DNA from: Henckelia pumila
Lineage: Eukaryota; Streptophyta; Magnoliopsida; Lamiales; Gesneriaceae
Length of the DNA: 64,000 nt
Direction: 5' to 3'
NCBI RefSeq assembly: GCF_033568475.1
Contig: NC_133122.1
Location: forward strand, 152,100,861 to 152,164,860
Notes under the pieces: generated by a model
Told to the model about the DNA's origin: nothing
The model's input: the letters and a program-made list of their open reading frames with translations, nothing else
Databases searched by the model: none
Program-made: the position numbers and the translations under genes
Shown: one piece after another, positions 1-11,875 of the stretch
Layout: each line of letters opens with the position of its first letter
How positions within the stretch are numbered: position 1 is the first letter of the stretch

Positions 1-1510
1 AATCGCTACGCCGCCGGTTGATGTTTTGACATCGTTTTGATAGCCTATAAATGAGTAGAGATAGTTGTTTAGATGTTATGAATGTTATGGCATTTTTATT
101 TCTCGATTTCATTTGAGTTTCGAAGGCTAACGATTCACGACTCCGAGTTGTACCGAATAAGAAGAAGTTGAAGTTTGAAATGATGTTGATTGAATCTATA
201 TTGATGATTTTGATTCAATTCTGAAATAATTGAATAGAATGAAGTTTGATATGCATGTTTTGATGATATGTTTCAGAGTTTAATAGGAGACTATTGACTC
301 AAAAACCTCAACTTGAAACCGAAGAAGAAGTGATCAAGATTGAAGTGAATTTGATTGAAGATTGATTGATGTTTGAATGATCAAATTTTTTGTAGGAGTT
401 GTGGTACTTCCTATCCAGATGTGGAACATGAAAAACTCGAGAATGAAAGGTATAAGATGACATCGAGAGTCAGTAATTCGATACTCAAGAATGATGATTC
501 TTGAGTTATCCCGAAAAAATCACATACTTGTTTAAATACTTGTTCTTGAGGTAGAACTTATGTTATTGTCGATCCATCACAGGCAGTGGATCTTTATTGC
601 TTTTGATATGATTGTATATTGAATTGACTCTATGCCAAGGTTGCGGTTAACCTTATTTTCTAGCCCGGAATGGCTACGATAGATGGATATCCATGTCAAG
701 ATCGGTTACGAATCTTGATGGCAATGAAGTGATAAGAATCAATTCTTGAGATAAGCGCGCTATATAAATTGAAGTCTTGATTTGAAGTTTGAGTTGATAT
801 ATGCGTTATTTTAACTCTGTTCTTGAATTGACATGTTTAGAGTTGATATGAATTTTATTTAACACATTTATATGTCGATTATACTGAGAATGATTTCTCA
901 CCGGAGTTTATCCGATTGTTGTCTTGTTTTGTATGTGTGCATGACAACAGAGAGGGCAAGAGCTGATCAACGATGTTATTGACAGCTGGGAGAGAGAGTC
1001 TAGCACGTGAGGAATTGGGTTGTAGATGAAGTCTTGAGATCTAGAAGCATCAAACCTTAGAACTTGTTGGTTTTGAAATGCATGTATGAACTTGAGATAG
1101 TTTATGTCGTTTATCGTTATTTAGAGACTTGTTCGATGTAACAAATGCATGTATAGATGCTTGAGATCTTGTTTATGTTTATATGCATGATTTGGATCTT
1201 ATATATCATGTTTTAGACTTGAGTTGGATGGATTGAAAGGATCAAGTTGTTGACAAAAGATCAGAGCATATTTTTCTGCCCAGGATTCGCCCGAGCGGCA
1301 GAAAATTACAGCCCGGGCGCACCCAGGGCTCAGCCTACTGTTTTGGAAAAAAAACAGGGGCGCCCGGGCGGCTGTTTTTAACCGCCCGGGCGCACCCCCC
1401 CTTTGAAAAAAAAAAATTTCTTTGATCCTTATTCATTCCTTATTAGATTAATGATGCTTATTCATTAATTTCCCCTTAAGATTTGAGATTAGCAACCCGA
1501 GGTCCCCACA
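1..1510 (+). repeat. 5' LTR, distal 1510 bases
   Basis: Base 1 aligns with about 6600 in the 3' LTR, so roughly the first 985 bases of this LTR are missing. It ends in CCCCACA at 1510. A TATA-like TATATAAA at 761-768 may be the element's promoter. A GC-rich hairpin lies at 1357-1400. Confidence 0.88.
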
Positions 1511-1515
1511 ACAGG

Positions 1516-1527
1516 TGGTATCAGAGC
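1516..1527 (+). other. Primer-binding site, initiator Met tRNA type
   Basis: TGGTATCAGAGC, complementary to the 3' end of plant initiator tRNA-Met, lies five bases after the LTR end. This is the usual minus-strand primer site of plant LTR retrotransposons. Confidence 0.88.
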
Positions 1528-4500
1528 ATAAGTTTCTCGGACTGAGGTAGAAGTTGAGAGGGGTAGATTGAGTCACATGCATTTATAGTATTGCATGATT
1601 ATGCATTACGCGATTTGATGATTTGATGATATGATGATTTGCATGTGAGCGTGATTTATCTTTGAAATTCAACTACTTGATTTACTGATTTGTAAATTTT
1701 TGAATTTCTTACTGATTTTGTTATAAGAATTTTCTCGGGTGATGTAAGCACCCAAAATCGAAGAGAACATTGTTCTTTGGGTGACGTAAGCACCCCAGAC
1801 TGACAGAATAGTATGGCCAGACGAAACAGATTGGTATGGTCAGATTGAACAGAACAGTATTGCTCAGATGAAAGAAGTATCTCTGATAGAACAGAACAAA
1901 ATATCAGTGAATGAATAGATGTTATTGCAGGTAGAAGTTGGTCTGAAGTACTTGATCAGTTGTTCAAATACCTGAAAGATACAGATGAATATCATATCAG
2001 ATCGACTGTCTACCAACTTCAAGACCTAGCAACCAGCTGATAGATTTTGATGGAGAAAATGATGAAAGAACAGAGGTATATTAATTTGTTGGTAAGTTCT
2101 TAGAACATGATTTTTGTTTATAGTTCTTTGCCACAACAGATAGAAATGATGAGAAGGAAAAATATACCCTCTTGAAGCTGAATATTTTGAATTTTGAAGA
2201 ATTTTATTAGATTTTCAAGCCTATTATAATTCTTTGAATTATGGATAATAATAATGAAGCTCAAGATTGAGTTGTTTAATTATGGCTTGAATTCGAAGAA
2301 TATGTCTGAATAAATGTTGACGACTGAAACATGTTATAAAAGACATAGTCTTGTTTAATAGAACTGAAGCTGAATGATGAAGCAAAAGGACTGAAATTGT
2401 AAAGATGCTACGGTGTGTGAGAGAAACACATATTTAGCTACAATTTATATTCCAGAAGTATACAGAGAATCAGAATGAAATAACACCTGAGAATGAAATT
2501 TCAGGTAACAGATTTATTTTGTTTTGACCTGTCTATTATTGGTGCAATAGATTCATGATAGATGAAAGCTTATTATATGATCACCTCTGTATCAGAAAAG
2601 AGACTGTGTGAATTGAACTGAAGAATGGAACTATTACTTCGATGAACTGAAACTGAAGATGATTTTGTTCGTATTGAAATATCTGTTTATATTGCATGAT
2701 AGATGATGATGCAATAATTGAATACAGATGAGTAGAAGAATTGATGATAAGAAGCGATTAAATTAGATCAGTAAGAACATAATATGCAATGGAATATGAT
2801 GATATAGAATCTCGAATTAATATTCTGTGATTTCGGTTCGATATATGATGTTTGATTACAGAAATATTCTGAAATAAGTATATTCAATGCACTAGATATA
2901 TTCATGATCTAAACCAGAATTGAAAGATATGCCGATGAGTAGAGCTGGCAGATATATTTCAGTAAGATTCTTGACTTTAGTTTAAGTTGTGACCTGGAAT
3001 TTATCAGAGAATTGATGAGTTTGTGAATTGACTACTGTTTTTGAGGTTTACAAACTAGATGATGATATGAAAATCAGTTACAGATGAGTCTTTTATTTGA
3101 TTTTACTGAAGTTATTACATCATAAATCATGATTTTTGAAATTCTTGATATTGATTTTGAGGTTTTGGTACCGACCTCAATCGATTTTGATGGACTATTA
3201 TTCTTTGTTAGGGTCTGATTTGATTTACTTGTTTAAGTTGAGATGCTAGTGAGTTGTTTTCACTTAGCATATTGTCATTCATATTATTGTTCTGTGGATG
3301 ATCTTGACTTAAGTGAGTTTCCCTGATTATGAATTTCAAGAGTCACTGATTGTTTGATGTATACATTCAGTATATTATAATATTTTGGACTTGTAACTGA
3401 TAGAATTTCCAATTGAGATTTGGGAAATAGAACGAAAAGAAGAGATGAATGCGTGATTGATTGATCTTTTGAATTTATGTGCTTGAAGTATCGAGATAGA
3501 TACTAAAACAGTCAGAATTTCTGTAATCCAAATTAAGTGAGAATTGATTTGGAAGGATTAAAGCACATTGAGATGAGATCAAGTTATTAGAATTCAATTG
3601 AGAAATAGAAATGAAAAATGAAATAGGCATTCAATCAATTGATTTCAGATTTTGTGTATTCTGATTTGAATATTCAGATGAACATATGACCAATTAGAAT
3701 GATTTTTGATTTAAAGCAATCCAGAACTGTTTAGAAGATGAAAGAAACACAGAAAGTAAACTGAAGCGATGAGAATTCAGTATAGAATGCCATATAGAGA
3801 TATGAATTGAAGCCTCAGATCAGAATGTATGAATTCTATTATGATTGATTATCTGATTGTGATTGATATGTCCGAAAAGAAATATCAGATTTTGAAGATA
3901 ATGCATGACAATGAATTTAAGATTCATCCAATAATTGTTTTATCAGAAGATAAAGCAAATAAAGGTAAAAGAATTAGTACGTTTTTGAATTTAAACGTAC
4001 AGAGAGTTTCTGATGAAGTTGAAAATCGTTGACCAGATGAGTTCAGTGATAGTTTAAAAATTCCAGAATTGCTTTGAGATCATGATTTGAAAGAGTATTT
4101 TGTGAAACTACCAAGATGAAACAGTTTATATGAAGTAAACAAGTGGTAGTTATGAACAGATTGATTGAAATTACTGGATACGATAATCTGTCTGTATGAT
4201 CAAATCATTGAATTGTGATTAGATTCGTTGCAAGACAAACAGTAAGCCAAGAAATAATGTTTCAGATTGAAACATTGGGTTTACTATTACATTGTAATAC
4301 AAATGATCCGAAAACTTTGAGTACTTTTTGAGGTAAAACATGATATCCTTGAATTGGAAGAATAATCAGAGTAGATGAATTGAATTTCGGGAATGAATTT
4401 GATCTGACATGATACCGATTATCAACAGCTCTGAATACACTGTATGAGCTGTGAATAACAGCTATCTATTCAGATCTGTGAAGAAGATAGAGATATGATG

Positions 4501-5603
4501 AAATTACAGGAATGATTAAAATCTATTGTCAGGATTAAGACTTTAGATTTATTCGACAGATGTGGCATCGATTGATTGATTGATGTTCTGAGAGTTGGGT
4601 ATATGTGATTACATTATACCATTGTTCGATTGATGGATTATCTGACTTGATTTTCCAGATTTTGAGATTATTCTCAGAACTTTAATACCTGATTCGGTAT
4701 TATTTGTCTTGATGTGTTGCTAATTAATGATTACAATTCCTGTAACAGCTAATGAGTCGATTTTGAGATAATGTTATGATGATATGATGAAAGAAAATCC
4801 GATTTCTTTGTGTTGAAATGCTACTATTGAAGTATATAATATCAGATCAACCATGGTTTGTCGATATCATATCAGATTTGATTTGAGGAACACAAGGATG
4901 ATGAAGATGAATCTGTACGAAGAAAAAACAGAAAATAAGAATCAGAGTAAGTAATTGAATGATAGATATAACTTTTGAAGCTGAAACTGACTCGTTAAGC
5001 GTAAAAGTTATTCCTGAACATCATTCAATTCAGAATTGAGAAAGAACGAAGTTGAGATACAGATTCAGAATATGAATGTGAATACTGATTTTGAAGCGAT
5101 GAATAGAATAACAGTGTAGACTTGATATATCTTCTATGCGGAGCATAGAATGATATCGAGAAAGAAACAAGTCGTTACTGAAGTTGAATTTCACTGACTG
5201 GGATATCAGATGGAATTGATGATTTGATTGAACGATTTAATCTTTTCAGTTTGATATGATGGATCTGATTTGTTTCACGTATCTATGTGAAAGAAGTATC
5301 AATCAATTTTTCTTCCTACGTGCGTTAATCCGATGAGATAGATATTGAAAAGATTCTGAGTTAAGTCGATTATTTGACAGATCCTTGATTGAGAAAAGAA
5401 ACCACTCAGAAAGAATTCTTATCGGTTAATTAAAATACACGAAAATAGAAATAGATTCGTAGAAATAATCTGATAAGAGATGAAGAGATGAGATACGAAG
5501 ATTAGAATTGAATGATTGAATAAGAATAACTTCAGATAATCATTCAGTCTATCAGACTTGATATTTGGATTGACTACGATTTCGAGGACGAAATCATTTC
5601 TTA
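1528..5603 (+). pseudogene. Decayed gag-pol interior of the gypsy element
   Basis: About 4.1 kb, rich in A and G, with stops in every frame. The longest open frame (3829-4032, 67 codons) resembles nothing recognisable. Around 2533-2560 a stretch resembles a broken aspartic-protease active-site region (the DTGA...HSF class). Around 4625-4660 there is a faint resemblance to the integrase region of the intact gypsy element in this window. Both resemblances are weak and judged by eye. The interior is shorter than a full gypsy gag-pol (about 4.5-5 kb). Confidence 0.55.
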
Positions 5604-5614
5604 GAGGGGGGGAA
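5604..5614 (+). other. Polypurine tract
   Basis: GAGGGGGGGAA stands directly before the TG of the 3' LTR, where the plus-strand primer of an LTR retrotransposon is expected. Confidence 0.85.
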
Positions 5615-5615
5615 T

Positions 5616-8108
5616 TGTAAGGCCCGAAAATATTAAATTATTAATTATGGGATTTGAGAATTAAATTCCATATTATGGGCTAATATTGATTTGAGAAGTT
5701 ATGGACATGATAGATTTAATTTTCGAGTCGAAAATATTTAATTTGAGAATTTACGAATTTTGAGAATTAAATTCTAAGAATTCTTAAATTAAAAGAATAA
5801 ATATTCAATTTGAATATTTATGGGATTTAAGATTAAATTCCATGTTTCGAGAATTAAAGAATATTAATTTTGAAGATACAACCCGATCAGGGACTGATTT
5901 GCAAATATCGAAGTTGCAAGGGCTAAAGTGCAAAAAGCCAAGATTATTTAATTAATCCAAATTTATTTAATTTTAATCCGAGTATATTTAATTTTAGAAT
6001 ATTTAGAGTTTCGATTTTAATTCTAATATTCTTAAATTATTTTGGATTGAAATTGAATTAAAAAAAAGGCCGAGGACTCAATTGCAATTAATGAAGACTT
6101 GAGGGACTAAAGTGCAATTTCCTTGCAAGTGGCTTGTTATACGTGTAAGAAGCATGGAAATCATTAGAATTCTTCATTTTATCAGAAAGTTGGAACAGAG
6201 GAAGCCGAACCCTTCTTATTTCTTTTGCATTTGATTTTCAAAACCTCGTATCTTTTGCATCGATCGTCCGATTTTGATTCCGAAAAGTGTTCTGGAATCC
6301 TTGCAATGAGGCCTTCGATTTGATGTAAGTATTTTATTATCTCGGCATGTTTTGAAGATTGATATATGCCAGAGATCAGATTATGAATTTATGTTTGTGT
6401 TTTTGAGTTCATATGCCGTTCGATATCGAAGCCGGATTGAAAATGAATTAAGTAACGAACTTGTCATGATTTCAGCATGTTTTTGAATTGTTAGAAAAAG
6501 ATTATAGCTGCTGATATGAGGAGTATAAATGATATGACGTGATTAGAAGTTGATAAGAGGTTAATAATGAATTCGATATCGAGTCGGTTTCCGATTTTCA
6601 ATCTCTACGCCGCCGGTTGATGTTTTGACGTCGTTTTGATAGCCTATAACTGAGTTGAGATAGTTTTTTAGATGTTATGAATGTTATGGCATTTTTATTT
6701 CTCGATTTCAATTGAGTTTCGAAGGCTAACGATTCACGACTCCGAGTTGTACCGAATAAGAAGAAGTTGAAGTTTGAAATGATGTTGATTGAATCTATAT
6801 TGATGATTTTGATTCAATTCTGAAATGATTGAATAGAATTAAGTTTGATATGCATGTTTTGATGATATGTTTCAGAGTTTAATAGGAGACTATTGACTCA
6901 AAAACCTCAACTTGAAACCGAAGAAGAAGTGATCAAGATTGAAGTGAATTTGATTAAAGATTGATTGATGTTTGAATGATCAAATTTTTTGTAGGAGTTG
7001 TGGTACTTCCTATCCAGATGTGGAACATGAAAAACTCGAGAATGAAAGGTATAAGATGACATCGAGAGTCAAGGATTCGATACTCGAGAATGATGATTCT
7101 TGAGTTATCCCGAACAAATCACATACTTGTTTAAATACTTGTTCTTGAGGTAGAACTTATGTTATTGTCGATCCATCACAGGTAGTAGATCTTTATTGCT
7201 TTTGATATGATTGTATATTGAATTGATTCTATGCCAAGGTTGCGGTTAACCTTATTTTCTAGCCTGGAACGGCTACGATAGATGGATATCCATGTCAAGA
7301 TCGGTTACGAATCTTGATGGCAATGAAGTGATAAGAATCAATTCTTGAGATAAGCGCGCTATATAAATTGAAGTCTTGATTTGAAGTTTGAGTTGATATA
7401 TGCGTTATTTTAACTCTGTTCTTGAATTGACATGTTTAGAGTTGATATGAATTTTATTTAACGCATTTATATGTCGATTATACTGAGAATGATTTCTCAC
7501 CGGAGTTTATCCGGCTGTTGTCTTGTTTTGTATGTGTACATGATAACAGAGAGGGCAGGAGCTGATCAACGACGTTATTGACAGCTGGGAGAGAGAGTCT
7601 AGCATGTGAGAAATCGGGTTGTACATGAAGTCTTGAGATCTAGAAGCATCAAACCTTAGAACTTGTTGGTTTTGAAATGCATGTATGAACTTGAGATAGT
7701 TTATGTCGTTTATCATTATTTAGAGACTTGTTCGATGTAACAAATGCATGTATAGATGCTTGAGATCTTGTTTATGTTTATATGCATGATTTGGATCTTA
7801 TATATCATGTTTTAGACTTGAGTTGGATGGATTGAAAGGATCAAGTTGTTGACAAAAGATCAGAGCATATTTTTCTGCCCAGGATTCGCCCGAGCGGCAG
7901 AAAATTACAGCCCGGGCGCACCCGGGGCTCAGCCTACTGTTTTGGAAAAAAAAACAGGGGCGCCCGGGCGGCTGTTTTTAACCGCCCGGGCGCACCCCCC
8001 CTTCGAAAAAAAAAATTGTTTGATCCTTATTCATTCCTTATTAGATTAATGATGCTTATTCATTAATTGCCCCTTAAGATTTGAGATTAGCAACCCGAGG
8101 TCCCCACA
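5616..8108 (+). repeat. 3' LTR, complete, 2493 bp
   Basis: It starts TGTAAGGCCC and ends CCCCACA, and positions 6600-8108 repeat window positions 1-1510. A TATA-like ATATAAAT lies at 7361-7368 and the GC-rich hairpin at 7957-8000. Short frames inside it (7507-7716, 7846-8049) are not genes. Confidence 0.9.
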
Positions 8109-8313
8109 ATTATCATATCCAACAAAGTCAAGATTTGTGAGCCAATTTATGGGATGTGTTGGCGGCTCAATCTCAAAAAGTGTTGTCGGCTCACTGGCTA
8201 GTTTTAAAGGCTATAAATATGTGATGATTCAAGATTCAGTGGGACATGTGTGGGCAATATATGACAAATATTTGACACAGTTAATAGTATGATAGAACTA
8301 AATTGGAAGTTAT
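8109..8313. other. Flank with a partial AT-rich repeat copy
   Basis: No gene is visible. Bases 8262-8313 match 9773-9825 and 10488-10540, making a third, broken copy of the AT-rich repeat found downstream. Confidence 0.5.
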
Positions 8314-9400
8314 TGTAACGCTCCCTTTTCTTAATTTAAAAAAATTAATAAATGCTTGAAAAATAAATTAAAAAATGTTGATTTTTTTAAAAATAAACTG
8401 GGGAAGGGGAAGGAAACTATAAAAATAAATTCTTTAAAATGATCTGGCAAAAGCATGCATAAACTTTTAACATACAGAACTAAAATAAATAGAAAATTTA
8501 CTTTCAAGAAAAAATCTGGCAAACACCACTATTCCATCACAAGTGTTTCAGTAGTTATAAAATAATAAAAAGTAGCATTTAGGAAATTTTTGGCAAAACT
8601 AAAAACTTAATATTTAAAAGAAATAGCTAAAGTATCCTCTCAACATCAACTTAAAAATAAACATTTCCTCTGAAAATATGTGGAAACTACACATGGCTCT
8701 GAATAGCGCTGCTCCAGCCACCACCCTCGCCAGACCGCACCACTACTCCTCATTACCTGAACCGAAGAAGTCTAATGAGCCTAATGACTCAGCAAGTAGT
8801 ACCGTATATATAGCAAAGAAGGCAAACAACATTTAAAACTCTTTCTCAACTTTTAAACTATTACTCAACATATAAAACTTCACATACAGACATGCACACA
8901 CAAACCCATAAACCTCAACTTTTTTCCTTTAAAATACACATTTACATATGACAATTCACACTTTCCTTCACCTCAACTCACGCCTCAAAAATATAATCCT
9001 TTTTCTTTCGAATTGTGGCTCAGAAACTTTCCTTTTTCTTTTAAGTTTTGAAGGGATATCATGAATCAATGGCCTACCTCCACACTCCGTCTTCCACTCG
9101 GGAGGGGCATCATGACCAAAAAACCTACATTCACACTTCTTCTAGTAGAAGGGTATCATGACCCGAAGGCCTACATCCACACTCCGTCAACCTCTTAATA
9201 ATTTTGCCACAATCCATAAAATTATTTTTCCCCCCTCATCATTTCCTCCAAAAATCAGTACACAAAATATACCAAAAATACACAAAACAAACCAAATTAC
9301 TCACGCACACTAGACTATCCCCCCTTCCCTTCCTCACTCACGCACTATCCCCACTACACACTACCCCACAAAACCCAGCACACAATAGAAAAAAAATATT
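8314..9400 (-). mobile_element. Truncated LTR of a gypsy-like element, minus strand
   Basis: The left edge TGTAACGCTCCC is the reverse complement of a common gypsy LTR end (GGGAGCGTTACA). It interrupts the AT-rich repeat right after 8313. On the minus strand near 8775-8795 it carries the TTGCTGAGTCATTAGGCTCA motif common in plant gypsy LTRs. No second LTR, primer site or target duplication is visible and the right edge is a guess. The short frame at 9204-9404 is low-complexity. Confidence 0.45.
9052..9197. repeat. Three degenerate copies of a ~50 bp repeat
   Basis: The phrase ATCATGA...GGCCTAC...CCACACTCCGTC occurs about three times (9056, 9108 and 9155 onward) with drift. It lies inside the LTR-like fragment. 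Confidence 0.6.
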
Positions 9401-9412
9401 ATAAACACGCAG

Positions 9413-10850
9413 TATTTTATGAGAATCTGTCAAAATTTATATGTTTTTACTATAAGCATTTATTATTTTGAGATTTTGAATTTCTGTCTATTTAATTACT
9501 TTAAATAATTTTTGAGAATTTGTAAAAATTCTATATAACTTTACTATTTTTTTATGTTGCAAGAATTTTTAATATATAATTTATCGATGACAATAATCTA
9601 TTATTTGATTGACTAGTGTTAATATGTTATTACAAAATTTATATTGGAATATTACATATACATGGACGAGAAGAAAAAAAATCATATAATAACATATATA
9701 ATTTATGTATAAAAATTTGACACAATTAATAGTAAGAAAGAAGTAAAGTAGAAGAACATATAAATTTTATGTATGACAAATATTTGACATAATTATTAGT
9801 ATGATAGAGCTAAATTAGAAGTTATAGAATTAAATGGAGTCCATTAAAATGAAAGTTTAATGTGAAATTATTGTATTGTGCATTTTACATCTTTGTCCCT
9901 TTTTTGTACTTTTAAAAATATAACCCTCATTATTTTCTCATTTATATAGAATAAAATGATAAACATGTATACACACAATGAAAAAACTTTACCTTTACAT
10001 TTTTGTCTATTTAATTTAAATATTTGAAATTTTTGAAAACATCATATAATTTTTACTATAATCAATTATTTATTTTCGAAGACTTTCTATTAATACACTA
10101 TTTGAATTGTCCTTATAATAGATATGTGAAATAAATCATCATTATAAATAATTAAAATAAATCTTGGATTTTTGAATTTCTGTTATTTTTACTTTAAATA
10201 TTTTATGAGAATCTGTCAAAATGCTATATATTTTTACTATAAGAATTAATTATTTTGGAATTTTGAATTTCTTTCTATTTAATTACTTTAAATATTTTTT
10301 TGAAATTTGTCAAAATGCTATATAATTTTATTATATGCATTTGTTTATTTTGCAAAAATTTTAATATACTATTTTTCGATGAAAATAATATATTTCTTGA
10401 TTGAATAGTATTAATATATTATTACAGAATTTATAATAGAATATTACAAATACACAGACAAAAGAAAAAAACATATAAATTATATGTATGACAAATATTT
10501 GACACAATTAATAGTAGGATATAACTAAATTAAAAGTTATAGAATTAATAGAGGTCATTAAAATAGAAATTATATGTGAAATTATTGTGTTGTGCATTTT
10601 ACATCTTTGTCCCCATATTTTTTGTAATTTTACAAATATAACCCTCATTATTATGTCAATAGTATAGAATAAAAAAGTAAACATGTATATACACAATGCA
10701 AAAACTTTACCCCTACATTCAAACTTTTATAGTAGAAATAGAAATATATCAATAGTATAGAATAAAAGGGTAAAGATGTATATACACAATGCAAAAACTT
10801 TACCCCTACATTCAAATTTTTATATTAGAAATAGATAGATAGATAAAAAT
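9413..10850. repeat. Diverged tandem duplication, ~785 bp units, AT-rich
   Basis: The stretch beginning TATTTTATGAGAATCTGTC at about 9413 recurs at about 10197. Both copies continue in parallel through ACAAATATTTGACA and on to TGTGCATTTTACATC. A partial third copy is at 8262-8313. No coding frame is visible. Confidence 0.65.
10658..10846 (+). repeat. Tandem duplication of ~90 bp
   Basis: Two copies each contain AATAGTATAGAATAAAA and ACAATGCAAAAACTTTACCC, followed by a short GATA run. Confidence 0.7.
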
Positions 10851-10899
10851 AGATTATTAAAATTTCCTTGTGCTTTGGGCTTCGAATACAAGTGATAGT
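10850..10899 (+). pseudogene. Left half of a relic RFC3 segment (intron 6 / exon 7 border)
   Basis: The last bases before the copia element resemble the intact RFC3 gene just upstream of and inside exon 7 (about 30165-30228), including the shared CAAGTGATA, with a deletion of about 20 bases. The segment resumes at 24904 after the retroelement, so the copia element landed inside it. Confidence 0.6.
10895..10899 (+). other. Target-site duplication, left (ATAGT)
   Basis: ATAGT here and ATAGC at 24904-24908 flank the copia element and match at four of five bases. One mismatch fits an old insertion. Confidence 0.6.
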
Positions 10900-11826
10900 T
10901 GTTGGAATAATTTAAGGAATTGGATTGGATTATGGGATTTTCCATTTATGTGTATGGAAATTGGGCTTGTGAGTTAATGGGTTTGTTAAGTGGGTGGTTA
11001 AGTGAAAATATTGAAGTTGTCCCACATTGGAATATTAAGTTAGAATGGATGAGCTTATATTGTATTACACTTTGTGAATGTGTAAGAATGATGGGTCAAG
11101 ACGCTCTCTCTATCATGGGCCCGATTTGCACTGAAAATAGCTTGACTTGTGTGCAAGCTTACGAGCGAGACCTGGGTGCATCGAATGTCGGACTGCTCAA
11201 GGCAAAAAAATTGCTAGCCAGTGTTGGCCACCTTTTGCTATTTTATTTCGAAATATTTGTTTTATTTTGAATGGAATTGACCTTCCAACTGCTGCTGATA
11301 CTCCATTTGCATGATGTGACTCCTTATCTGCATGGCTGATTGAAATGTCGGTAGCCTTCACCTGCATTGAACTGTCGGTAAACTTAATGCCTCTATATAA
11401 AGACATGAAACGTCCAGTCCTTAGACAGAAAACACAACAATATCTCCAAATCTGTCTTCTGATCCTCGTTCTGCAAGCTCATTTTGAGTACACGGTTTAT
11501 TTCCTTATGCTACTTAACTTCACACAACAGTTTCTTCACGTACTGCCTTCTGCTCCTGAGCTTCGGCTTCTGCTCGTGTGCTTTTCTATTCAGTCTTCAG
11601 CTTCTTTGTGGTACCGTTCAGATACATATTTAGTTCGTCAGTGTAGTGCCTTTGTGCTAGGTGACTAAATGGTTTTTTCCGTTGTATCATGGGAAACAAA
11701 CGTCTGTTGCGATACTCTGAGCACATCCAGGAGTGGACGAATCTGTTTTAAGGAAACTGTACTTCGTACAGAACTCGGTTTCCTTGCGGGTTTTCTTGTT
11801 GTTTCCTTACTGCTTCGTTTGTAACA
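10900..11826 (+). repeat. 5' LTR of the copia element
   Basis: 927 bp, TG...CA ends, TATA-like TATATAA at 11394-11400. The frames at 10920-11270 and 11345-11668 lie in the LTR and are not genes. Directly after it (11827 onward) no Met-tRNA primer site is seen, and the gag ATG follows only 49 bases later. Confidence 0.9.
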
Positions 11827-11875
11827 AACTTAAAACATATCATTCGTCATTTCGTTACGTGAATCATCTTCAGCT

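Larger units (their letters stand above)
1..8108 (+). mobile_element. Ty3/gypsy-type LTR retrotransposon, non-autonomous, 5' end cut by window edge
   Basis: Two direct repeats (1-1510 and the matching part of 5616-8108) bracket a 4.1 kb interior. A primer-binding site follows the first and a purine tract precedes the second, so this is one LTR retrotransposon read on the + strand. The LTRs look about 98% alike by eye, implying recent insertion, yet the interior has no open frame over 67 codons. The sequence TTTCGAGGACGAAAT just before the purine tract is typical of the end of plant Ty3/gypsy pol, and the gypsy element at 15414-23050 has a near match. A non-autonomous element copied in trans fits best. 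The target duplication cannot be checked because the 5' end lies outside the window. Confidence 0.85.

Noticed and set aside
1516-1527. Possible tRNA gene signal
   Set aside because: Only the 3' complement of the Met tRNA is present, placed next to an LTR, so it is a primer-binding site.
10920-11270. 116-codon open frame and neighbouring frames up to 11668
   Set aside because: They lie inside the copia 5' LTR, and related frames recur in the 3' LTR; no conserved protein.
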